A DNA stretch of 64,000 bases from Anopheles merus. Lineage: Eukaryota > Arthropoda > Insecta > Diptera > Culicidae. Below are positions 44,603-55,626 of the stretch, in pieces (the stretch's first letter is position 1; the number at the start of each line of letters is the position of its first letter). The DNA lies in the NCBI RefSeq assembly GCF_017562075.2, contig NC_054081.1, forward strand, positions 22,820,793 through 22,884,792, in the 5' to 3' direction. Position numbers and translations under genes: made by a program. Under the pieces are notes generated by a model. The model ran no database searches. It worked only from the letters and a program-made list of their open reading frames with translations, and had not been told where the DNA came from.

Positions 44603-45431
44603 TGTAGCATATCTGCTATTCAGAACTTATTATAATACACACTATCAGCTATAGACACATTGTAACACACTTCGGAAAGCCAAATCACACCATTGCGACA
44701 CGTTCATTATAACACATCAGCAAATCAATCCACACCTTAGCAACACACCCAGACCATACCGTTCATAGAAAAAAACAATTGAGACACATTTATCGAAAAC
44801 AACCGAAACGCGCAACCAAAGCAATTCAAGCGTTACTGTAGCAAAATAGACAAACTGAGAACGCATAGCAACTTAACGCGAAAAGCGCTGCGTAGGCAAA
44901 GATCGACCAACGCACTCGTTCTTTGACTAGAACGGTTGAAACTTTCCAGAACCTTTGTAAAAACACTGTAAGCGCAGCATAGGCACAAATTGACAGACAC
45001 CTCAATCCAATATAATGTATAAATTGCACCTCATATCAATAACCTTAGGACAAAAACACATTCCAAAACCAAATGTACGAAACTTATTGAGTATGAATAA
45101 AACCAATTCCGACCGTGGCAAGTCAGATTCGTTCGGACTGCCAAGATAGGACGTTACGCTTCCTAATACTTCGCCTTCCAACTTATTTCAAGAGTTTAGT
45201 TATGTCCCCCTACCCAAGGTAAGGCTTCTAAACTCCAACGTTTCCAGTAAGGGAAACCTCCTAAAGGTTTCTATGATCGCCTGGACGATCAAGTGTTAAA
45301 AGGTCCGCTTCGAACAAAAGTGTTATTCCACCTCGGCTCATGTCAGTAAAAACTGACCTACCGCGACGGTACTTGAGGTACAGCTGTACGCTCATCATAT
45401 GGTGACCGTAGCTATCGCCTAACCCATTACA
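44603..45431 (+). repeat. 5' LTR of Y (829 bp)
   Basis: TGTAGCATATCTGC to CCCATTACA. It lacks the TTTAATT present in the 3' LTR and in array copies A and B near the same place. Confidence 0.92.
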
Positions 45432-45445
45432 TGGCGACCATGACC
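45432..45445 (+). other. primer binding site of Y
   Basis: TGGCGACCATGACC follows the LTR end. It resembles the tRNA-Arg site of W with a G to A change at base 9. The leader from 45446 to 45933 has no other gene. Confidence 0.75.
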
Positions 45446-45933
45446 ATAATCTGCAATCGACGGGCAGAAGTTAAAGTAAAAATCAAGTAAAATGTGATAC
45501 GTACAACGGTAACGTAAAGCGTAAGTGTCGTGTGACGAACCAAAAGTATTGTGACCATAACCGGCTATCGACGGAAAGTGAAAAAAAGTGTCAAATGTGC
45601 ATTTTTTTACGGAACATTCATCAACGCAGCTGGGGCAAGTAACCCATATGTAAAAAAAACAATAACGGTGAAAGAACAGCTACAAGCAAGTTCAGTGCAG
45701 TGCAGAATGAAATATAAAAACATTTAGTGCAGTGTAAGTGCAAAATGAATGTTTAATTGATGAACAAACATTATCCGTACACAGTGTTGTAAGAACCTAT
45801 CCCAATGTGTAAAAACGTATGAACGCTCTTCCGATCGATTTACCAAGTAGAGTAACGTTGAAATGAGAAACGATGAAAGCTTAAAAAATGCTAACTTTTC
45901 ACAATAACCCACAGTACAGCACAGATTTATAAA

Positions 45934-46167
45934 ATGGGTAACGACGCATCAAACCCTAAAGCTAATGTCAATGGTGATAATGATTTTACCATTATTCAAA
46001 CACAAAATGTTCACTCAGAGCAGCATGAAACCCATGAGTTAAAACTGAACATTGTGCTGATACTTCTTGCTATCATACTCATGCAAAAAGTAATTAAAAC
46101 CGTTTTCAAAATATTGAAAACTCTAGCAAAACGTGATGCAATCAATAACATGCAACTGCCTATATAA
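45934..46167 (+). CDS. small leader ORF of Y: MGN-start single-helix membrane protein (77 aa)
   Basis: The ATG has a good AAAATGG context. The product starts MGNDASNPK (fits an N-myristoylation start with Ser at position 6), continues with DFTIIQTQNVHSEQH (residues about 18-32), then a hydrophobic helix at about 39-54 and a Lys-rich tail. It is the counterpart of 3428-3658 in W: same length within one residue, same order of parts. It is intact although gag and pol of Y are damaged. Function unknown. A role at membranes or in particle assembly is only inferred. 46168-46531 holds no convincing gene. Confidence 0.8.
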   Translation: MGNDASNPKANVNGDNDFTIIQTQNVHSEQHETHELKLNIVLILLAIILMQKVIKTVFKILKTLAKRDAINNMQLPI

Positions 46168-46531
46168 TATAACTCATTTTGGTAATCTATACGATTCGTG
46201 GAGCAAGTGATATGGAATAATAAAAAGCTGTGTAAAACAAGTTTTGGCCAGCGAAATTGAAAGGAACAGCCGTTCCCAACGTGGAAGACGAAAAGACAAG
46301 GCGAGCTCACTGCCCAGTCTGGATTGGCAGGCGAGAATGGACAAGTGTCCCAACCCCGACAAGACATCGAGCGACGAATGATGACACCGTAGAACTTCAC
46401 ATCAAGCACCGATTAAACACCAAGCACCGGTAACGAGCGTAGCACCATCAGCAGCAACAACAACAAATACATGCTATGTATTTAAACAAGGTACCGTAAA
46501 TATGCAATTTTACTGATGAGGCTGCATAAAT

Positions 46532-47291
46532 ATGCAAAAACTATTCGAAAAAATAGAAATATTAGATAGAATTTATGAACAGGTGAAACAGCTGAACAAA
46601 TGTTATAGGCTTTGCGCGTTAACAACATTAAGGGATAATACTAAGGAAATATACGACGAAATACAAGAACTCCTACGAAAGCACGAATCGTATACTAAAG
46701 ATGAAATATTAACGAAGCTTATTAAAAAGAGTAGATACATATACTACGAAATAAATAAGTGCATAAAAATACATTTCGAAAGACATCCAGATTCATTAAA
46801 TACGACATTATCAGAGAACCAATTTGACATAACAATAGAAACGAAACCTGACAAAATGGCGGACATTATGGAATTAATTAAAATCACCACTTCTCTCATA
46901 TCAAAGTATGATGGTAATGAGCTACCAGGAACAATAGAGGGTATGGAAACAACTACCAGGGAAGGAACAATTTCAACAAATTCCCAAATAAAAATAGGTT
47001 TCAAACACAAAACCCACCCATAAAAACCCACCCACAAAACCCATAAGATATGGACAGAACAACAACCGAAATAATAATAACTTCAGATATAACAACAATA
47101 ACAATACTAACAACAACAGAAATCAGCAGCCAAATTGGCAAAATAATTCCAATAGAAATCAGTACGTACAATCCAGTCAGAGGAATAATAGAAATGGGCA
47201 AAATACTCGAGCGCCTATTCATCATACAGTAACAGCAGAAGAACAGAATATTTTTTTAGCCCACTCTCAAGCATCAGAAAATACCCTATAA
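46532..47291 (+). pseudogene. gag: Gag of Y, central capsid region deleted
   Basis: The N-terminal 125 residues align with W gag (CYRLCA segment, then MELIKITTSLISKYDGNEL, matching the W capsid start). Directly after YDGNEL the sequence goes to the N/Q-rich tail, so roughly 190 residues of the capsid core are missing compared with W. The tail is in a different frame and shifts again near 47040. It ends TAEEQNIFLAHSQASENTL, with the slippery heptamer inside. This gag cannot build a normal capsid. Confidence 0.82.
47252..47258 (+). promoter_or_regulatory. -1 frameshift site T_TTT_TTA of Y
   Basis: Gag codons ATT TTT TTA, with pol in the -1 frame and open from here into the protease. Same heptamer and same position as in W (EENNFL in W, EEQNIFL in Y). 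Confidence 0.78.
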
Positions 47292-50200
47292 ATACTGATG
47301 CAGATAATTTTGTTAAAGTTAAAATAGAAATTGCAAAGGAAATCTATAGCACACTCATGATAGATACAGGAGCAACCGTATCCGTACTTAAAGCTAGTAA
47401 ATTAAAACCAGGTTGCAAGATCAATACATCTAAAAAATTAACTTTGATAAGCTCTAGCGACCATGAATCAAAGACTTTAGGAACTGCTATGACAACAATT
47501 CACTTTGGCGATTATTCCATTATACACGAATTTCATATAATAGAAGACGTAGAATCCATTTTTTCTGACGGACTATTAGGAAAAGATTTTATAAAGCACA
47601 GATGTATTGTTGATTATGTTAATTGGATGATATATTTCTCATCTGATAACGGATTGATTTCACATCCAATAGAAGACAATGTAAATGGAAATTATATTTT
47701 ACCAAAACGAAGTGAAGTACGAAAAATAACCATACCAAACTTGACAGAAGATTCAATCATCTTATCACAGGAAATCCAACCAGGAGTATTTTGCGGAAAC
47801 ACAATAGTCTCCAAACGTAATCAGTATATCAAATTCATTAATACCACAGATAAAGATGTTTCTTTTGAGATAAAATCTTACAAACCAGAAATCGAACCTT
47901 TAGCAGATTATGAACAGCTGCAGAGAAAATCAAACACATCTAGGGAACGAATACAGAATATTCATAACAAAATTCATGTAGAAAATTTGCTATTTGTGGA
48001 ATATAGCAAGAGAAGAATTAGAAAATCTTATCACAAAATTCTCGGATATTTTTGGTTTAGAAGATGAACCGGTCTCTACTAACAATTTTTATACCCAGGA
48101 AATTTCATTAAAAGATAATATTCCTTCTTATATACCAAATTACAAGCAAATACATTCACAAACTGAGGAAATGCAATCGCAGGTAGAAAAGATGTTAAAA
48201 AATAATATTATTGAACATTCTGTTTCGTTATATAATTCACCGATACTATTAGTACCGAAGAAATTAGTTGAAGACAAGAAGAAATGGCGTTTAGTAGTGG
48301 ATTTTCGGCAGTTAAACAAGAAAATTTTACCAGACAAATTCCCTTTACCCCGCATAGACACGATACTTGATCAGTTAGGAAGAGCCAAATATTTCAGCAC
48401 ATTGGATTTGATGTCAGGGTTTCATCAAATCAAGCTTGATAAAAATTCTAGAAAATATACAGCTTTTCCCACTCCTACAGGCCACTATCAGTTTACACGA
48501 ATGCCATTTGGACTCAACATTAGCCCAAACAGCTTTCAAAGAATGATGGATATCGCTATGGCTGGTTTAACACCAGAGCTAGCATTTGTATATATAGATG
48601 ATATTATAGTTACTGGATGCAGTGCACGGCATCATATCAGTAATTTAGGTAAAGTTTTTGATAGATTAAGAAAGTATAACCTTAAACTAAATGCAGAGAA
48701 ATGTTGTTTCTTCAAAACAGAAGTAACGTACCTAGGTCATAAAATAACAGATAAAGGAATTCATCCGGACGACGCGAAGTTTGATACGATTAAAAACTTC
48801 CCGATTCCTACTAATGCCGATGAAGCAAGACGTTTTGTCGCATTTTGTAACTATTATCGTAAATTTGTACAAAATTTTCCAAACATAGCTAAACCTATTA
48901 ATACTTTGATTAAGAAAGACGTTAAGTTTGCATGGACATCAGAATGTCAAGCAGCTTTCGATACATTGAAACAAAGCTTACTCTCACCCACAATTTTACA
49001 ATATCCAGATTTTAAAAAGCAATTCATAATTACGACAGACGCATCGGATATGGCATGTGGTGCAGTGTTATCACAAATATCAGATGGAAACGATTTACCA
49101 GTCGCGTTTGCAAGTCAAAGTTTTACACCAGGAGAGAAGAATAAGCCAATTATCGAGAAAGAGCTTACAGCTATACATTGGGCAATTAATTATTTTAAAC
49201 CTTATGTATATGGTCAAATATTTATAGTTAGAACAGATCATAGACCATTAGCATACTTATTTGGTATGAAAAATCCTACTTCTAAACTTACTAGAATGAG
49301 ACTAGATTTAGAAGAATTTGACTTTGAAATAGAATATTTAGCAGGTAAAGCTAATGTTGCAGCAGACGCACTATCAAGAATAATCCTTAACTCGGATGAC
49401 CTGAAGGCATCAATACCAAAATCCAAAACGATTTTAATGGTTAATACGAGAGCCATGGTTAAGAAAAATAACGCACAAACTGATATAAACAAAGGTAAAC
49501 CAATCGCAATACCAAGGACTGATCACCCCGCGATGTGGAAAACAGATAGACCTTCAGAAGTGAGAAAGGTATTGAAAATAGGTACGCAGATATATAAGAA
49601 CAACGTTGAATTCATTATATACAACCATTCATATGGTAAATCACTAGGAAAATTTCTTTTGAGAAAAGATGTAAATGGAAGTCAAGCATTAGAGTTTGCT
49701 CTTCTAGAAATGTGCAAAATCGCGAAGCAATATGGAAGAAATAAGCTAGCGTGGTCAGAAGAAGACCATTTATTCAAAGAATATTCCCAACAAACCATTA
49801 AGGAAATCGCCAACAGAGCCATTACCAAGTTTGAAATCATCCTGTTTACTCCAACTAGATGGATAACAACAGAGAAAGATAGGCTGAGAATAATTTCAGA
49901 TTATCATATGACCCCTTCGGGAGGACATATAGGCCAGTACAGACTGTACCAGAAAATAAGGGAAAAATACAAATGGAAAAATATGAAAGATGATATCAAG
50001 AAATACGTACGAAATTGTAAGGCATGCATAGTTAATAAGACGACTAGACATACTAAGGAAGACACAGTTGTAACTACAACACCGACAAAACCTTTTAACA
50101 TAATATCAATCGACACAGTAGGACCACTAACAAAAACTAACAAAAACAACAGGTATGCAATAACCATACAATGTGACTTAACAAAATACATCGTAGTAAT

Positions 50201-50915
50201 ACCTATCCATAACAAAGAAGCAAATACTATAGCAAGAGCATTGGTAGAAAACTGTATTCTTACATTTGGAACATTTATCGAATTAAAATCAGATCAAGGA
50301 CTAGAATATAACAATGAAATATTACACAAAATCTCAGAAATCTTAAAAATCAAACAGACCTTTAGCACAGCTTACCATACATAGACAATAGGATCATTAG
50401 AAAGAAATCATAGATGTCTAAACGAATACCTAAGAAGTTATACAAACGAACATCATGATGACTGGGACGATTGGACAAAATTTTACGAATTTGTTTACAA
50501 TACAACAGAACATACAGACACAAACTACACACCATACGAACTGGTATTTGGTAGAAAAGCAAATTTACCACAAGAAATATTCAAAACAAAAATAGAACCA
50601 GTTTATAATATTGACCAATATTATTTTGAAATGAAATATAAACTCCAAAAATCAAACGAAATAGCTAGAGAAAATTTGATAAAAGCAAAGAATAAAAGAC
50701 AGCAAATCTTAAATAAAGATACAGTACCACTGATTATAAAGATAGGAGATCAGGTTTATTTGGAAAATGAAAACAGAAAAAAATTAGATCCAGCCTACAT
50801 TGGACCTTTCACAGTAGTAAGTGACCAAGGGCCTAATTGCATAATACAGAACAATACAACAAAGAAAACCTCTACAGTACACAAAAATAGACTAATTAAG
50901 TACACAGGAGAATAA
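47252..50915 (+). pseudogene. pol: Pol of Y: protease, RT, RNase H, integrase (one frameshift, one stop)
   Basis: Protease DTGAT at 47363-47377 and GLLGKDF. A frameshift near 47995, between protease and RT, separates the chain. RT: VDFRQLNKK, STLDLMSGFHQI, PFGLNISPNSFQRMM and YIDD at 48591-48602. RNase H: TTDASDMACGAVLS, EKELTAIHWAINYFK, TDHRPLAYL and AADALSRI. Integrase: GGHIGQYRLYQKIR finger with CKAC, SIDTVGP, KSDQGLEYNNEI, then TAG at 50382 where X reads Gln (YHPQT), followed by TIGSLERNHR with the catalytic Glu. It ends KNRLIKYTGE at 50915. It is two point lesions from a full-length frame. Confidence 0.9.
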
Positions 50916-50950
50916 CTTCAATCATTGTAATTCATTACGTTATTCTATTA

Positions 50951-50961
50951 AAGGGGGGAGG
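50951..50961 (+). other. polypurine tract of Y
   Basis: AAGGGGGGAGG directly before the 3' LTR. This is the expected plus-strand primer. Confidence 0.85.
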
Positions 50962-52822
50962 TGTAGCATATCTGCTATACAGAACTTATTATAATACACA
51001 CTATCAGCTATAGACACATTGTAACACACTTCGGAAAGCCAAATCACACCATTGCGACACGTTCATTATAACACATCAGCAAATCAATCCACACCTTAGC
51101 AACACACCCAGACCATACCGTTCATAGAAAAAACAATTGAGACACATTTATCGAAAACAACCGAAACGCGCAACCAAAGCAATTCAAGCGTTACTGTAGC
51201 AAAATAGACAAACTGAGAACGCATAGCAACTTAACGCTAAAAGCGCTGCGTAGGCAAAGATCGACCAACGCACTCGTTCTTTGACTAGAACGGTTGAAAC
51301 TTTCCAGAACCTTTGTAAAAACACTGTAAGCGCAGCATAGGCACAAATTGACAGACACCTCAATCCAATATAATGTATAAATTGCACCTCATATCAATAA
51401 CCTTTAATTAGGACAAAAACACATTCCAAAACCAAATGTACGAAACTTATTGAGTATAAATAAAACCAATTCCGACCGTGGCAAGTCAGATTCGTTCAGA
51501 CTGCCAAGATACACACTTAAAAATATTTCACGACCTCGGTTAAAAGAACTGCCGAAATCCGTCGGCTCTTTCGATTCTTGCTGATATGTCAGTTGAAAAA
51601 ACCCAGTAGCCGAAAATCAGTACCATTTAAAACTGAAATATCAGTTAAATAAAAATTTGAACCGAAACTCGGCAACACAAATGCCGAGCACATACGTTAA
51701 CACTGCTGTCACCGAGATAATCCGCCAAAATAACCGAGAATTCAGCTTTACTACTTGGATTAGCCGAGGCTCGGTATTCTATCTGTCATTCGCCATTCTG
51801 CTAATCTCGTGCTAATGAAACGAAAACTTTCGGAGTGATGTTGTGATGTAAAATAAAAAATGTAAAAAAAAAATGAAAATGAGTCTCTCAGCGTGAAAAA
51901 AACGAGAATCAGTAGCGTGCGATCGAGCACAGGTATGAAGCAGGGTTGGGGCTAGGAAACTCCATCAGCGCACGCAACCGGTGCTCTTCAGAGCGTCGCT
52001 CGGAGCAGTCCCTATTTAAGGATCAGATGTGGAAGCTAATCCGGTTGGTTCAACCTTTGCCAGACCGTTCAGACCTCCAGGATTCATTTCCGGTCACCTA
52101 CACGAGGTAAGTATCAACACTCGATCACATGAAATCTAAAAAGGGTTCACTCAGACTTGTTTCACTCTGCCCGCTTTACAGAACCGTGCCTGTACCAGTG
52201 CCCGCTCCTTGTCCGGCTCATTTTCCTGTACCGGTACCACATCCAAACGCTGTGCCCCATCCGGCGGTTGAATCGGCGCATGTCCCAACGCTTTCCATCA
52301 AAAAAAAAACCCATTTGATACGCAAATAAAATCACTAAAATAAAAATAAAATGTTTTATATTTAGCCGAAATCTCGATTTGCTCTAACCGAATATCTCGG
52401 TTAAACGTAAACGTCAAAACAAAATGACATTAACCGAGATGTCGGCAACAGAAATTTAACCGAGATCTTTGCCGAGATCTCAGTTGTGCAGATCTCGGCA
52501 AAAATTAACCGAGATTCGGCAAAATTTCTTAAGAGTGTAGGACGTTACGCTTCCTAATACTTCGCCTTCCAACTTTTTTCAAGAGTTTAGTTATGTCCCC
52601 CTACCCAAGGTAAGGCCTCTAAACTCCAACGTTTCCAGTAAGGGAAACCTCCTAAAGGTTTCTATGATCGCCTGGACGATCAAGTGTTGAAAAGTCGGCT
52701 TCGAACAAAAGTGTTATTCCACCTCGGCTCATGTCAGTAAAAACTGACCTACCGCGACGGTACTTGAGGTACAGCTGTACGCTCATCATATGGCGACCGT
52801 AGCTATCGCCTAACCCATTACA
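50962..52822 (+). repeat. 3' LTR of Y (835 bp plus a 1026-bp insertion)
   Basis: TGTAGCATATCTGC to CCCATTACA. It is collinear with the 5' LTR except for the TA-flanked insertion at 51512-52537 and scattered substitutions. Confidence 0.92.
51512..52537. mobile_element. 1026-bp TIR element in the 3' LTR, possibly carrying captured gene sequence
   Basis: TA at 51510-51511 and 52538-52539. The termini CACACTTAAAAATATTT and (complement) CACTCTTAAGAAATTTT are followed on both sides by CTCGGTTAA. Both flanks are packed with AACCGAGAT and GCCGAGAT motifs in both orientations. The centre (about 51890-52310) is different: a TATTTAAGGATCAG promoter-like stretch, a CGAGGTAAGTATC splice-donor-like site at 52105-52113 and CTTTACAG at 52175-52182. 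Then comes a frame reading TVPVPVPAPCPAHFPVPVPHP, like a Pro/Val-rich cuticular protein. No transposase. Capture is inferred. Confidence 0.75.
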
Positions 52823-52826
52823 CCAG

Positions 52827-55564
52827 CGTGTCGTGATGGCGTCTGATGTTGGTTGATAACCAAGTTGCTGTATGACGATACGCAGACACGGGTACGTTGA
52901 CGAAACAGCGGCGATGTTCGGAGGATTCCCAGCTCAAGAAATGTGCTGACCTCCGACTCGTAGACACCCCTGTTCCGCAACATACCGGTTCGTCAACAGC
53001 GCCTTCGCCATGATGGCAGGATGGTGAAGGTTAAGCCCACCACGGTTGCGAGGCAGCGCCAGTTGCTGCAGTGGGACTTGGAAGCCTCCGGATCCATCCC
53101 AGAGGAACGAGTTCACGGTGCAGGTCACCTTCGCTATGTCCATTGCACGGGCGCCACAAACCGATGCAACAAACCACAGCTTGGGGAGTAGGAAGATGTT
53201 CAGCAGAACAACCTTCTGCACCACGTTCAAATCCCTCACGCGATGAAGCCACACCAGCTGCCGAAAATGGTGGATCAACAGGTCCCAGTTGAGGCTCATA
53301 GCTTCTCTTACATTGTTGGTAAACAATATACCGAGGAGCCTAAGCCTCTCCACGGTACAAAGCCAAGGGACCTGAATGGCATTTGATGTGGTGTATCCCA
53401 CGTCGAGCGCGATGGTTTTGTCGACGTTGAGGCGGGCTCTGCCAAACGCTTCAAAAGCCTCACGCACCAACTCGATTTTTTGGGATGAGGTAGTCACCAC
53501 CGAGATGTCGTCAGCGTACGCATTGACCAGGTCATCCTGGTCGCAGCATATGCCTTCTAGTCTGGTGATGAGGGGATGAAGGTATAGGATGAAAAGGTGC
53601 ATGGAAAGTGGATCCCCCTGACGAACGGATCGTCGGATGTAAATAGGGGGAGATAGGGATCCGTTGATTAGGATACGGGAGGAGGACTGATCACCAAACC
53701 ATCTCAAAAGCTCCACCAGCCCAGGATTGAAACCCATAGAGATCATGTTATTAAAGAGGAAGCCTCTATCGATGCGATCGAATGCCTACGAAAGATCAAA
53801 GGAGATGAGTTTACCACACTTGCGTTTCATCTTCAAATCAGCCACCCTCTCCTTAACAGAGAGTACAGCTTGAAAAAATGTTGCAAGGTTTGTTGCAACA
53901 CTTTTACGCTGTGGAGATTATTCCCCATTTCTCGATTATACAATCGAGACGGGGTTTAATAACCTTCGACAACAGCTTGTAGTCTGTGTTAAGGAGTGAT
54001 ATAGGTCGAATTGAAGACATGGTATCCCTACCCCCCTTTTCCCTCACAAGCACTATGACCCCGTCGACGAAGCCTCGAGGAATTTCTCCGCGGAGTGCCT
54101 CATTGAGCACAAGTCCAAGCTTGCGCTCGATGACGTCGAACGCGCGGAGATAAAACTCTTTGGGTATTCCATCCGGGCCAGGGGACTTTCGAGACTGGGA
54201 GTTTTTGATCCCATAGAGGATCCACCAGAAGTGATTTCCTCCATGCAACCATTATTGATCTCACAATCCTCAGGAATGACGCGTGTGCATGTAAATGTGT
54301 CGTCTGTTTGTGTGTTGTCTGTGTTGTCTGTGGTGTATAGCTCTGAAAATAAGCTCCTAATGTGAACATTTATCGCGTCTTTATCAGTTAAGGATGTCCT
54401 GTCTTCAATGTTTAGTTTTTCGATCACAGTTCTCCTCCTCCTCCTTTCCTCGAAGCTGGAAGGTCGAAATGTTTCGCCACATACGCGGGATTCATTGATA
54501 CGTTTGAAGTCCTCGGAAAAACGTCTCTGAAGGAGAAGCATTTTACCTTTTATACGATTGATATTCGTCAACTCGTTAGGGTCAGACAGATATCGCTCGT
54601 ATGAGGACTTCAACCCTCTGTAGAGGAGTTCGTGGTGCAAGTGGAAACTTCGGAATCTCTCATTTGTTTTCCAGCGGAAAAATGTTGTTATTTTAGGCTT
54701 CGCGAACTCCACCCACCACGAGATCCACGTACCGTAGTTTCGACGCTGTTTAGTCCAGTTATTCCCTTTGCATCTGAACTCCTCCAGGTTTCTTTCAGGT
54801 AAAACGTGTTGCCTCAGCTGCCAATAACCGTTGTAGGTCAAACGATTAGGCGGGGTTGGGAGGCAGAGGCGCACCGTGAGTGCCTTGTGATCCGAAAAGG
54901 AGAGCACATGCATATCGGTAGTCCTTAACTGTGTTACCAGCGAAGAGGAGACATAACAACGATTGATGCGTGACCCCGAACCACTAGTGATGTAGGAAAA
55001 CTCCACAGAGTTGCCTCTGAGAGCCTCCCAGCTATCACTCATACCCATGCTGTTTACAGCGTTTTGCAGAGCAAGGCTGAAATTCCCCCCACCCGTGACA
55101 TCCTTCGACTTCAACACACAGTTGAAATCGCCCGCAAGAATGCTATGAGGACATGCATTTCGCAGATAGAACGCCACGGTACGGTTGAAAAATTCCTCCC
55201 GCTCCGCCCTACGCTGGCTTCCTGAAGGAGCATAAACATTACACAGAGTGGCTATATTCTCCAATCGAACGCAGATCAGACGTGAGTCTAAGCTGCGCTC
55301 GACGTGAGAAAATTTTAAATGGTCCCTTAAAGCGATCGCCGTACCCCTCCTCGACGCGTCAACATTAGACAAAACACTGTATCCTGGAAGCGCTAGGTCT
55401 GTATGATATACTTCCTGCAGAAATATAACATCCAGATCCATCGTCCTGATAAATGTCTTAAGAGCTTCTAATTTCGTTGCGCTGGATATGGTGTTGATGT
55501 TAATAGTAGCTATATTATAACCACTACTAACAACTGATCCTATATTATTGGTCACCGTATCCAT
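52827..55564 (-). pseudogene. L ORF2: endonuclease and reverse transcriptase (broken)
   Basis: Endonuclease (55564 to about 54840): NIATININTISSATKLEAL, DLDVIFLQEVYH, LAGDFNCVL and LSFSDHKALTVRL, with the expected catalytic Glu, Asp/Asn and His. A linker follows. A frame change near 54230 leads to KSPGPDGIPKEFYLRAF and RPISLLNTDYKLLSK. There is another change near 53910 and a TAG within FDLS-stop-AFDRIDR at about 53791. The palm box YADD is at 53518-53507, and FLWDGSGGFQ and LPRNRGGLNLHHP are near 53080. After 52827 the ORF is interrupted by Y and continues at 44602. PISLLNTDYK resembles L1/Tx1 and Outcast groups. Confidence 0.88.
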
Positions 55565-55626
55565 CGCAACGAAATTCAGAGTTTGTTAGTGGTAGTGGCC
55601 TTTTTGGATGGTCGACCAGTCTTACG

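Larger units (their letters stand above)
35007..45086. repeat. tandem array unit C, interrupted by element V
   Basis: Same order as A and B, but split at 37280 by element V and resumed at 43853. In C the LTR at the end is not cut at AAATGTAC but continues into the complete element Y, so C marks the ancestral junction. Small private deletions (near 35177, 36244 and 36948) distinguish it. Confidence 0.88.
44603..52822 (+). mobile_element. mdg1/412-like LTR retrotransposon Y, complete ends
   Basis: 5' LTR 44603-45431, primer site, MGN leader ORF, gag with a large internal deletion, pol, purine tract, 3' LTR 50962-52822 (enlarged by a 1026-bp insertion). Target duplication CCAG at 44599-44602 and 52823-52826, inside L ORF2. 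It is related to W and X at the protein level. The two LTRs differ at several places, so this copy is older than V. Confidence 0.92.
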
